A stretch of DNA of 64,000 nucleotides, taken from assembly GCA_018524725.1 (NCBI GenBank), contig JAEUWP010000302.1:216114-280113 (forward strand), written 5' to 3'. Under the pieces are notes generated by a model, which worked only from the letters and a program-made list of their open reading frames with translations, made no database searches and had not been told where the DNA came from. This DNA is from Podaxis mareebaensis (Eukaryota; Basidiomycota; Agaricomycetes; Agaricales; Agaricaceae). Position 1 is the stretch's first letter. The number at the start of each line of letters is the position of its first letter. A program made the position numbers and the translations under genes. Below, one piece after another: positions 14,001-24,413 of the stretch.

Positions 14001-15470
14001 AGGATTTATCGGCTGGCATTGAATGCGTGGTTCCCTCCTTTGTATTACACTGTGCTCTGCGGGATTAGTAGGCTCGCCTATAGTGTTGATGACGGCTCGC
14101 TTATAGACCCGCGTACGCGACCGCTCGCCGCTCGCCGGTATTCGTTGCACCGCATGTGTCACTTTCACCCCTTTAATACTGCTTCTCTGACACTTTTCAC
14201 ACTCGTCCGGGAGACCAGAAACTTCTGGCTTTGTTTGCGTCCATTGCGTGTCAGCTTGGAGTCAACTCATTCGGGCTTTCATTGTGGAAGGGATAAGCAA
14301 CTATTCCCGAACGATTTTGATTCCGGTGTTTGATGCTCGGGAGTAGCTGGGTAGCCGTTCATGGGAGGTTGGGCGGATTCCTATTGCAGTCATCTCCCCT
14401 TCCGGAGCTGATGTGAGTCCATCTAAGTCCGGGTTTGGTTTATAGATCGACTGTTGCCTTCGATGCTCTTGCGTCACTCCTCTTGGCGCGTGCCTCAGAT
14501 CCTATCATTGATTGACACCTCGGTTCTCTTGGTTGTACGCTCCTCCTCTCTTGTGGGATCTTTTTTTCATATTTCTCTCAATCTGTCACTTTCTGTTGTT
14601 AATTACAGTTTGATGGAGAACATTGTGTGCTCACTAACCTAATAGAGTTGGCATTGCAAAGGATCGAAGCTCAAGCTTCATTGGTCCTATCAAGGCAGAT
14701 TGGAACACCGAATATTGCCGCCAAGGGGAAATTGGAACCCAGACGGGTTTGGGTACCCACATGGCTTGCTGCTGGAAAGCATAGCTCCGGAGACGACGAA
14801 ATGGAAGACAGAGGTGTCAAGGGAAAGGGAAAAGGCAAGACATTGATTGAAGTTGTCGAATCTTCCGGGGATCAAGACAAAAAGAAACAAGATGGATCAA
14901 CTTCTACCGCATTGCCTAAGCTCAAAGGGATTTTGAAGCATAGTGGATCGAAAACATCAAATCGGGCTGACGTGGAAGCTTCAAGTGTCACGACTGCCAC
15001 GAGTGGGAAACAACCCAAGAGTGTTTCTTTGAAACCTCAACGACCGGCATGGAGTTGGGAGAAAGCATCAGACGAACGGCTCAGGATTACGATTAACGTT
15101 CCGAAGGAGGTAAAGTTCCATTATTGTCGGAAGACCTTATTCTGTTAACTGGAAATTTTGTTAGACGCCGTACGAAGCTATCGTCAGTGCGACACTCGAC
15201 ATCGAGCCTCGTAGGCTTATTTTGCACGTCCCAGCATCCGCGAAGACGCCATCTCTTGATCTTGACCTGGACCTCAGCAAGTCGGACGCCGAAATCGTGG
15301 CAAGCGCACCAGGACCTGTAACGGCCGCTGGAATCCATGGGACGAACGAAGAGGATAAGATGAAGGAGCCCAACAGTACATTGCTCCTCAAGCGGCAGCG
15401 GGACTTCGATGTGGATGGGGCATATGCGGAGTGGAGAATTGCAGAAGGAAAGCTGCTAGTTTGCGTTTGA
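11073..15470 (+). CDS. PIH1: PIH1/Nop17-like protein (R2TP chaperone adaptor) with two giant introns
   Basis: Exons are 11073-11388, 12661-12753, 14646-15109 and 15165-15470, joining in frame to 392 aa. An in-frame ATG at 11037 would add 12 residues. The PIH1 domain is assembled across three exons: GRKVFVNICYDKNVPPPPPA in exon 1, AGNPSLVFDCVYNSTLRSRS...FKIFLV in the 93-nt exon 2, and ELALQRIEAQASLVLSRQIG at the start of exon 3. The C-terminal half has a basic, disordered linker. It ends in a CS-like beta domain (ITINVPKE joined to TPYEAIVSATLDIEPRRL). PIH1 proteins bridge Hsp90/R2TP to clients and support box C/D snoRNP, PIKK and RNA polymerase assembly. Introns 1 and 2 are 1272 and 1892 nt, against about 50 nt in neighbouring genes. 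Residue continuity across both junctions makes the model strong, although cDNA would be needed to prove it. Confidence 0.82.
11389..12660 (+). other. 1.27-kb intron 1 of the PIH1-like gene
   Basis: The donor is GTCGGT and the acceptor CAAACAG. The intron is T- and pyrimidine-rich on the coding strand, with T-runs near 11579 and 11685. No open frame in it has recognisable protein features on either strand. No transposon ends or tandem repeats are visible. Confidence 0.7.
12754..14645 (+). other. 1.89-kb intron 2 of the PIH1-like gene
   Basis: The donor is GTGAGT and the acceptor CTAATAG. The composition resembles intron 1, being pyrimidine-rich on the coding strand. No nested gene, RNA gene or transposon could be supported. 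Its length is exceptional for this window. Confidence 0.7.
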
Positions 15471-17067
15471 TCGAAGAAATTCGAGAAATGGGAGTCGCTG
15501 GTGGTCCGGGTTGAGAGTGTTTGCTGTCGAACGTTGGTATCGGAGCTGTATAGATGTTTTTACTGAGCGAAGCTCCGTCCGGGAGTGATAGGAGTTCGGC
15601 AGGGGGATCGGGGAGCCACGCTTAGAGTAGCTTTGTATTACCATAGTGCGCAGGATGTTCATCAGAGAAATACGATATTATGCTAATTTTTACAATTGAC
15701 AAACGTTGCCAAAAGATGTAGAAACGTGGGTTGCGCATGTGGTTGCTCTCTGGAGTGGGTGTTGCCAAGAGTGGGTTGCCGTTGATAGTGATTTCTTGTA
15801 TACTCTGGTGCGATTGCTTCGGGTTGCTTGGTTAATCCCATAACCGAGTTATTTTGGGGGAATCATAAACGCTTAAGCATTGCACTAAGAGCTCGTTCGG
15901 TTGCTTAAAGGGTCTGAGGTGCGTTAAACTTCTCACTGACGTGATATAGTTGGCTACTGTCATACCACAAGAAGTGGATCCCTCCAGCCTCCTTATGGAT
16001 CTGGGTGTCGGGTTCTTCGTTCGACGATATTCTCAACGATTATCATGAGAAGAGCAAATTTTCGGGCAACGAGTATTCGACCGAGAACACCCGTTTGACA
16101 AATCAGTCTTCTCCGATTCGAGTGTATATTACATCTGAGCATCGGAAATTTCGATACTGAGTTCCTTACGGACGGCCCATAGAAAATTTGAAAAGGAGGG
16201 GCGAAGAGTGGTTGTTGGGTTCATCTATTACTGCCATGTGCACAGTCTGCTTATCCTGGGTAAGGCTGAGTTCAATCGTGTTTGACTCGGTTTCAAGCAG
16301 AGTAATCGGAAGAATGGTTGGTAGAACATCAAAAACGAGTCAATAGCGGATCCTGACAGGTGCCTCATGTAGACGTGCCACTAATTATTGATTTATTGCC
16401 CACGGTGGCGAAATGAGCAATAGGTCAAAAGGGTTTATTGTGGAAAAGACGTGGGTGACTGCTGGAGTATGATCATGTTCCAGTGGTGAAATGAGTGGAT
16501 AGCTGAGCCACCAGTGGCTTCGGCGTCAGAGCTTTGAAGGTTGACGGATGATGAGCAGAGTGATGATGATAGACATTGATATTAAATGTAAGGGTCACAA
16601 GTAGGAGTGAACCCCGGATATCCAGGAGCAGTGTTCAGGGGACGGAGGCTATCTTTTCTTGGGGGCTGTCTTGGTTTCCGGTAATGGCGGCCAAATGGGG
16701 AGTTCATGATCGTCCAGAAGGTGTGGCTCGCGTGTCAGTTGAGGAAAGCGATCTCTGGTAGTCATTTGGCGTTCAGACAAGAGGCAACGCATGGTTCTGA
16801 TTCCTACCACTTGGCACATCATCGCTACATGATTCAAGAGAGAAATTTCATTATTGGCGATGTCAATCATACCGTACAGTGTGAAAAAAAAAAGATGAGC
16901 AAAGTCCAAGGCTTGGCGGGCGAACAGTAACGGCGGTGGACTGCAGCAGACTACATACACCATGTGATGCATTTACCAACCATACGAGGGTTGTTGATCT
17001 GTCCCAAGGGGATCAATCAGTCAACCCTCCACGTGCCGTAGCAACGAACAGTATGTGGGGGGTCCCC
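15471..17067. other. Convergent intergenic region, 1.6 kb, no gene seen
   Basis: This lies between the PIH1-like stop and the LIM-protein stop. Short open frames on both strands (for example 16576-16761 and 16649-16972) lack protein-like composition. I see no RNA gene, inverted repeat or tandem array. Confidence 0.55.
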
Positions 17068-18521
17068 TTAAGCACCGGCCTTCCCGAGAAGGGCATATCC
17101 ACTTCCTTGAGGGCCGTGAAGCTACAAAGTGCATGCGTTTAATGGACGGTGAAAGGAAAAAGATAGAAAGTTGTACCTTGCTGTAGCACCGTACACAAAA
17201 AGGAACGCCATCATGATCGCGGAGGCGGTTGGAATCGAGGAGCGTGTTGCATTCCTGGCAGCGGAGGCAGTTTTTGTGCCAGGTTTTCCCAACAGCCTTG
17301 ACCTAAGGCTAGCGTTAACACGATTCGAGGTTAAATGAGACGAGGAAGGACTTGCCTGCTCCGCGAAATAAACGCGTTGAGAACATTTAGGACAAAGAGG
17401 TGTCTCGGCGCCCCATTTACGCGGTGAACCGCCAGTCGGTGAAGCTGTCATGTTGACTGTAACCGTACCGCCGAGGGCCGCGCCATATCGAGTCCCAGTG
17501 GTTGTTGGTACCAAGGGATTGATGCCCTGATTTTCCAGGAGGCTAAGAGCTGCAGATGTAGTATTATTACTTCTACCGAACGTAGAGAATGAAGGGCTGG
17601 AGAAACGTTTAGATTCGCTCGGAGATGTGCTGATGCTCGAAATGGAGCTGACTGAGCTTGAAGAACGGTGTGCAGGGGGATCGGGAGTGGGAGGAATGGG
17701 ACGGGTCAGTGCTGGAGAAGGCGATGAGTCAGTCAGGGGGGGAACGGTATCTGCTGACTCTTCTGCCTCAGATGCAGGCCCAGGTTCTGAGTCTTTGTCA
17801 GATGCTTCGGGTACGGCTTTGAGAGGGGTAGGGGTGGTTCGAGTGAAAGTGGGCGAGGTGGGACTTGATAACGAATGTGTTGGATTTAGCCGTGGAAGCG
17901 AGGAGAGAGAGCCTGTATTAGGTCGTCTAATAGGAGAAGTTGCACGGGGTGGTAGCGGGGGCGCAGTGGAAGTATTGCTAGTGGACCTTGGAGGAGATAC
18001 TGGAGTTGGTGAGGCCGACGCTTCCCTAACAGGAAGATTGGCCTGGCGAAGGTCGCGGGTGCTGAAGTTCTTGGTGTAGCAAGACTTGCTGGGGAAAACA
18101 GACCCGTCGGTTGTACGTCAAACACCGAGTAGCAGAACTCATACCAGTAGGGCTGGAAGAAAGGGTCACTAGGAAGCAACTTGAGGACGAGAGCGAGGTA
18201 CACACCTGCTGATCATGCTCCAACAGAGTGTACGAGTCAAGTCGTTTTTTGCATATCATGCAAGACAGACATGGCTACAAGACGTCAAAATATGATCCCA
18301 GAAGCGAGCCACAATTTACCTTGTGGTAGAGCTACAGTGCAGGGTGAGTAGAAGTTGGACGGGGAAGCTGGATGACATACCTTCCTGCCCGGTCCCATGA
18401 CCTCATAGGGATGTCAGGATGATACTTGTAGTCGAGCTAGGGACAATGCCTTTACCTGTTCTGCGGCATATACAGCCTTTGAGCATCGTGGACATACTTG
18501 TGTACCTCCGAAAGGGTGCAT
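17068..18521 (-). CDS. Two-LIM-domain protein (CRP-like)
   Basis: In transcription order the exons are 18521-18456, 18401-18381, 18331-18320, 18274-18206, 18152-18145, 18088-17356, 17302-17177 and 17121-17068, giving 362 aa. LIM domain 1 is built from five small exons: CPRCSKAVYAAEQ, VMGPGRK, LYHK, PCLSCMICKKRLDSY and PYC joined to KSCYTKNF. A long Ser/Pro/Thr-rich linker (about 220 aa) follows. LIM domain 2 is CPKCSQRVYFAEQ, VKAVGKTWHKNCLRCQECN, then FCVRCYSK, with a Gly-rich tail ending GYALLGKAGA. LIM zinc fingers are protein-binding modules, and CRP-type fungal proteins are linked to actin and cell polarity. That role is inferred. Two exons are only 12 and 8 nt long, and the intron at 17303-17355 uses a GC donor (GCAAGT). 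The Cys/His ligand spacing supports each junction. Confidence 0.88.
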
Positions 18522-19669
18522 TGCAGTGTTCTCTGTCGTCGTTCTGGATACTGTTCTGGATACTACGGTCTCCACAGCACGGAGTTGAAACCAGTGTGCA
18601 TGCCATAAACGGATAATACCTCAAAAGGAAATGATTGATGCGCAAGATAACTGGGTGGCGGACTGCCGACCATTGGGTGTAGAGTATTGAACTCTGGAAA
18701 TCAATTCAGCGTCACTGGAATTCAAGTGCTTATCTTTACCATTGGTCGATTGGCGGCTCTGAATTCCCTCGATCCATGGAATTAGCTCTACCATTACGCC
18801 TCTATACTCAGTGTTCAATATTATTACTTCGTTTAAGCACGCCTCCGAGTTGGTATTTCTCTGATGTGGAATTATCGAGATGCGCCCATGTATCCCGCAT
18901 AAATGACCATGGAGCCTTCATGCCAGATATTGAGACGTCAGAGTCATCAAACAGGTCGTCAACTAGCGGGCCAAACGACATAAAAGACATTCGCTGTGCC
19001 AGATGTTGCCGTGACAAGAAGCACAAATTTAGTTGCTGGATCCCCGCAATCTTCATGTTTAATGGCTGGAGTAAGAAAGAGTTAATCGTTGGGGGGCAGG
19101 ATGTGCTTTGTATACTCTAGTTGGGAAGACAACATCTACGTTTTATGTTCCACTCAAGAATGTCGGACACTCGGGCGAGGTTGGAAAGCCGCTACCGACT
19201 TGTGCAGTAACTAGAACTGGGCCTATACCCCTCGAAATGGTTGGGAGATGTAGGTAACTTTGTTGCATGACTATTTCAAAAGATCATTATGGTACATAGT
19301 CCGTATATAAGCTAAAGTGACGTGGGAGGATTTGAGCGTCGTGACGGTGTGGGGTGTCAGAACCTGGGTCCATGCTTTTATGGGAACACCTGGACGGCAT
19401 TTCAGAAGAGTGAAGAGTTTCTGTTACAGCTTATACTCGAGCAACGTTTCCTCATATGCTGATGTGCGCCGTGTGAAGCTTTTGGCGCTAATTGAGTGGA
19501 AACTACTGGGCGAGTTCTGAGCGCCAAGCTCCGAGAGTGACCTGAAAAGGCAATGATCGATGCATGAGATAGCGGACATTGAAATCTGAAATTTTAGGAA
19601 ACATCTAATCAAACACTTCTTTATCTCTCTCCTCCATCTTCTCTCTTCACCCTCCCTCTAATCCTCATC
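18522..19669. other. Divergent intergenic region between LIM protein and eIF5A
   Basis: This 1.15-kb gap contains the promoters of the LIM gene (-) and eIF5A (+). A short open frame at 18776-19120 has no domain and is likely chance. Nothing else is recognised beyond the pyrimidine tract listed separately. Confidence 0.5.
19612..19669 (+). promoter_or_regulatory. CT-rich leader of eIF5A
   Basis: A stretch almost purely C and T (repeats such as TCTCTCTCCTCC and CTCTCTTCACC) runs to the ATG at 19670. Pyrimidine-rich tracts around the transcription start are typical of strongly expressed fungal genes. The precise start site is not known. Confidence 0.5.
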
Positions 19670-20485
19670 ATGTCCGACGACGAGCAACACAATCAGACCT
19701 TCGAGCAGGTACTTCCGCCTCTCACTTCCCTCCGCGCTCGTCTTATCACAATTCCTAGGCCGGCTCCGGTGCCTCTCTTACTTTTCCCATGCAATGTTCT
19801 GCTCTTCGCAAGAACGGTCATGTTGTGATTAAGGGTAATGCGTTCTCCCTCCCGATGTTTCTGTGTGTTCACCATGTTGCGTCCAACTTTACCCATAGGT
19901 CGCCCATGCAAAATCGTTGACATGTCCACCTCAAAAACTGGAAAGCACGGCCACGCCAAAGTCCACCTTGTCGCTATCGATGTCAGTCTCCAAAGTTTCT
20001 CCCTCGTGATCAATTGTTGATGTCTGTATAGATCTTCACTGGTAAAAAGCTGGTCAGTGATCCCTATTGAATCGTATACGGGAGACGAAGCCAACTCACA
20101 AGATCATCAACAGGAAGATATCTCCCCTTCTACCCACAACATGGATGTCCCGAACGTGACCCGTACCGAATACCAACTTGTAGGCCTTCCTACTTAGGGT
20201 TCCATGACACGATTTACACACTGCACTATAGGTTAACATTGACGACGGTTTCTTAAACCTTATGCTTCAAGATGGTACCGCCAAGGACGACGTCCGACTG
20301 CCTGAGGGTGATCTTGGAGCCCAAATCCAGGCCGACTTCGACGAGGGCAAGGATCTCCTTGTTACCATCGTTTCTGCTATGGGTGAGGAGCAGGTACGTG
20401 AAATTTCTCATGGTCTGAATCGAAACGAGGCGTTGACAACTATGTATAGGCCATTTCCTACAAGGAAGCCCCCAAAGGATCTTAA
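19670..20485 (+). CDS. Translation factor eIF5A (hypusine-containing)
   Basis: Exons are 19670-19708, 19759-19834, 19899-19981, 20032-20052, 20114-20179, 20232-20393 and 20450-20485, giving 160 aa, the usual length. The protein begins [13 protein letters not shown] and contains [20 protein letters not shown]. The hypusination loop [12 protein letters not shown] puts the modified lysine at about residue 54. The C-terminal OB-fold segment is [14 protein letters not shown] followed by [12 protein letters not shown]. eIF5A relieves ribosome stalling at polyproline and other difficult sequences and assists termination. Six introns interrupt a coding region of only 483 nt, including a 21-nt exon (IFTGKKL). 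Nothing appears broken. Confidence 0.97.
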
Positions 20486-21207
20486 TCTGCGGTCATGGAA
20501 CCGGCGGTGTCCCCGCGGACTGGATGCTGTGTCGTCGGTTTGGGTATTATGCTGGAGTCATGGATTCATCGTTTTGCGTTCCTTCGTTTTGTTTGTTTTA
20601 CATCTAAGCGACTCTTGCCATACAACACATAGCTTTGCACTGTATTTCTCGCTGTACCATGATGAAGGAATGAAGATTACAAATCGATGGAGAGAGGTTT
20701 ATGACGCTGTGAGATTGATTGTTGGACTATGTACCCAGAGTGTATTGGTCCCTGATTGATTACCGCCAGGGTCAGTGCGTGCGTCCACGCAGCCCTGTAC
20801 AAAATCTTCTTCCGCCCATGTTGTTCATTATCTTTTTTAGTCAGCCCTAATTCTTCATCAGAAATCTCTTTCCGACTGAATTTCTGTAAGATTAAGAGAA
20901 TTCTCATCGTGCCTTGTGCACTTTCAGGCGCAGCACAACCTTATTGGTGCCCAACGGCATCTGCGATGTTCGGAGCTTGCAGTTCTGCCCCTCCTTGGCC
21001 TGTGAGATGTTCCATCACGACGGATTCGGCGGATTCGGTTCCTCGCGGGGTGGAAACGGCAGCGGCTGTCAGATATAACGGGCCTGATGTTCCCAGAATA
21101 AATATCACCTTCTCGCCGAACACTTCCACCACTTTAGTTTCCCTCGCTTTCTTCCAACCCGTTGCTTGACCTCACATTCCACACACTGAGGTTCTCAACG
21201 CGTCAAC
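20486..21207. other. Intergenic region, eIF5A 3' end to GMC oxidoreductase promoter
   Basis: About 720 bases hold the eIF5A 3' UTR and the promoter of the next gene. The open frames at 20756-21169 (+) and 20941-21132 (-) have no recognisable features. No repeat or RNA gene was seen. Confidence 0.5.
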
Positions 21208-23959
21208 ATGCGACTCAGCAGCCTTTTCACTTCCTTCATTTACTTGGGCATTGCCTCCGCTACATTCCTTGACTTTAATACTTCTGCTGCAATTGGGAAG
21301 GGGCTCTTAAATGGTAACCAGTTCGAGTAAGTCTGCCCATCCTCACCCTCATTGATGCTAATGTTGAATCCTATTCAGCTACGTGCGTCGCTCAACAGGT
21401 TTACCCCACGCTGCTCACCATATCTTCACTGACTGTAGATTATCGTTGGAGGTGGAACCGCAGGTCTAACCGTTGCTCGCCGTCTCTCTGAGGACCGGAG
21501 GAAAAGGGTCCTCGTTCTTGAGGCCGGAAGATCTGGTGTCGGAGAGTACGTCCTCTTGGTTTTTCGCCTCTGCCGCTTCCACAGGTACTCAGCCCGACGT
21601 ACATTGTACTCAGCCCACTGGTCACTATTCCCGAACGGTCATTCTCATTCATCAGCACTGACATTGACTGGTTCTACTCGGTGAGTGCGCCTTCTGGAAG
21701 TTAATAACAATAGATCTTGGCCCATGTGTTGACCAACTGGACAGACCGAGCCCCAAACTCATGGCGCTGGGCAAAAGATAAATTTGTCTTCCGGCAAAGT
21801 AAGCAGAACGAGACCATCAAGTTCTGGTGTGAAACTAACTGTTCTTTTTTTTGAAGGTTCTTGGTGGCGATTCTGCCGTCAATGGTTTGGTATGGAGCCG
21901 GCCCCACAAAGCTGACTGGGACGATTTCGAAAAGTTGGGTTCTCCTGGCTGGAATTGGAACAACTTGTATGCTGCCGCGCGCAAGGTGGGTGCAATTGGA
22001 ATTGCTGCCAATGTGTTAGCTAAGGGGTTATTGCACCACAGTCGGAAAAATTGAATATCCCGGCCCCCCAGTTCAGTGCTGAATTTGGGTACAGCGTCGT
22101 TCCTGCCTCACATGGACAGGACGGTCCTGTTGATACCTCTTTCCCGCCCTTTATCCCCCTGTACGTGTCATTTCCGTCCACCAGGGCTGTATTGCTTTGG
22201 GTGTACCTATTGACTCACGGTTACAGTCAACACCTGAAATTAATTAACGCCTCTCTGGAGTTGGGCCACCCTTTCAACTTGGACCCCTATAGTGGTGACA
22301 ACACTGGAGTCTGGTTCGGGTTATCCTCGCAGACAGCCAAGAATGACCGCGAAACGTCCGAATTTGCATATTGTACGAAACGCTCTATCTTCCCTTGATT
22401 CATTTGTCGTTGATATGCATGGTCCTGTTCATAGTTGACCCCGTCCTCTCGAGGGACAATCTCTTTGTCTGCTCTCATGCTTTCGTAACGAAGCTCGATA
22501 TCACGGAAGATGGAAGATCTGGGAAAGTCAAGAGCACGGGCGTACAAGTCAGATTTCCCGATGGCTCGGTCTCCAGTGCCAAGGTCAACAGAGATGGAGA
22601 GGTCCTCTTGAGCGCTGGATCTATTCGGACACCTCAACTCTTGGAACTTTCAGGCATCGGTGACAAGAGAATCTTGAACAAGTTCGGGATTCCGGTCAAA
22701 GTCGACTTGCCTGGTGTTGGCGAGAACTATGAAGATCAGTGAGTGTACTATGGTTTTGCTAAGGGATACTAACTAATGATCTTCGTAGCACCCTCACCAT
22801 CTTGACCTATAAACTCAAGCCTGGTTTCCTCTCCTTCGACGCTCTTGGGTATAATGATACATTGAGACAAGAGGTACGTCCTCGACCGTTGATTGACGTG
22901 ACGTGATTCTAATCCTGAGTGGCCGTAGCAACAAGAGCTTTATGACACCAAGCGTGAAGGGTGGCTTGTGAGTCTAATTTTGCTTGTTCGCACAGGCGTC
23001 ATATAGCCAACTTTGTCTCCTTTTAGACGTTTGCCCAGGGCGTCTTGAACTTTGCCTCCGCTCAGACCGTTTTGACCCCAGAGGAACTCAAGACTGCCGA
23101 GCAAATTCTCAGGGAAAAGCCTGCTTCGATATCTCAGGATTCATTCGAGATCATTAAGAATAAGATCTTCAGTGGTGTTCCCCAAGCCGAATATATCTTG
23201 GTACGCCATTCAGGTTTTGGGGGCAGCTATCTTTTTCTCTGACGGCGTCTAGTTCAACTCATTCTCCGGAGGACCAGTCAAGGAGCCCAACACGAGTTAT
23301 GTTTCCATGGCTGTTACCCATCTGCACCCACTATCGCGCGGCAGCATCGTGAGTATCTTGGCCCTCGTTTTACGATAGATACAACCCGGGAGCTCACGCA
23401 CACGTCGGCATCTTTAGCATATCAACAGCACTTCTATTGATGACCACCCAGTGATCGACCCCAATGTGCTCGACTCTGAATGGGACACGTGGTTCTTGGC
23501 CAAGGCCACAGCTTACGGCCGTCGCTTCTTTGAGACTGATGCATTCAAGGAGATTTTCGAGGAGGAAGTTTTCCCCGGCCCAGAGACGCAGACCCAGGAA
23601 CAATGGGAACAGTTCATCAAGGCTAACGTCAACATTGGCGTAAGCGCGTTCCTCCCCCTTACCAATTGACAGATTGTGGTACTCAATGTTTTGTGTAGTA
23701 CCACTCCGTTGGCACTACGTCCCTCTTGCCCAGACCTAAGAACGGTGTCGTCGACCGCGACCTGAGAGTCTATGGGACGTCGAACATCCGCGTAACAGAT
23801 GCCTCCGTCATGCCTTTACTTGTTTCTGCTCACACCCAGGTCAGTCCGGTTTTATCCACGTTTGTGATTCTTTTTCTAATTTCTTCTGCACTCTTTCATC
23901 CTTAGACCTCTGTATACGCCATCGGTGAACGAGCTGCCACCCTCATCAAGTCTACTTGA
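21208..23959 (+). CDS. Secreted GMC oxidoreductase (aryl-alcohol-oxidase-like)
   Basis: Sixteen exons join in frame to 605 aa: 21208-21326, 21379-21382, 21439-21545, 21656-21680, 21745-21798, 21857-21985, 22042-22160, 22227-22372, 22435-22738, 22789-22873, 22929-22967, 23027-23200, 23253-23348, 23418-23639, 23699-23839 and 23906-23959. The start MRLSSLFTSFIYLGIASA is a signal peptide. The FAD-binding motif IIVGGGTAGLTVA begins at residue 42. GMC signature 1 is in KVLGGDSAVNGLVW and signature 2 in LLSAGSIRTPQLLELSGIG. The catalytic pair is H543 (YHSVGTTS) and H586 (SAHTQ), 43 residues apart, as in aryl-alcohol oxidases. These enzymes oxidise alcohols or sugars outside the cell and supply H2O2 to peroxidases in wood or litter decay. 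Substrate cannot be assigned. The second exon is only 4 nt and completes FDYIIVGGG. Confidence 0.92.
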
Positions 23960-24413
23960 ATCAAGGGCACGTTAAGATTTTTCTCTGCCTGATTCCGATT
24001 TTTGATGGGATTGATAATGTCTATCTGACCTATATACCTGTGGATTTGGATGTGTGTATCTTAATCCTTGTGCTTCCTCGAAAAGAGCACATGATTCCCA
24101 AATTTCTTAATGTTCATAATGTACATAGTCTTAGCGCACGCGTTGACAAATTCCAATCGTTTGAAGGTTCCGCTTTTTATTCGTTTCATCATGAGCGCTC
24201 GTAAGATACTTGACTATTCGATTACAAGCCGATTCACAAGATATTCCATGCAATCAATGTAAACGATTAACGCGATGTAGAATAGTGAAACAAACGTCGA
24301 AAGCGTGACAAAATTGAAATCAAAGTCTTGCATGTGAGTATGTAACCATACAATGTCAAATGCTCATAAGTAGACAGCCCAACAGAACAGCACAAAATTA
24401 AAAAGGGACAGGT
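23960..24413. other. Convergent intergenic region
   Basis: This AT-rich gap lies between the GMC oxidoreductase stop and the TAF8-like stop and holds both 3' UTRs. If the last TAF8-like intron is spliced differently, that gene could extend to about 24364. Nothing else is seen. Confidence 0.5.

Noticed and set aside
11389..14645. A nested protein gene or box C/D snoRNA in the PIH1-like introns
   Set aside because: Open frames are short and not protein-like. A TGATGA near 12618 lacks a convincing partner D box and terminal stem, so no RNA gene is claimed.
18776..19120. 114-aa open frame between the LIM and eIF5A genes
   Set aside because: No domain, biased overlap with an opposite frame at 18808-19056, and no splice context; treated as chance.
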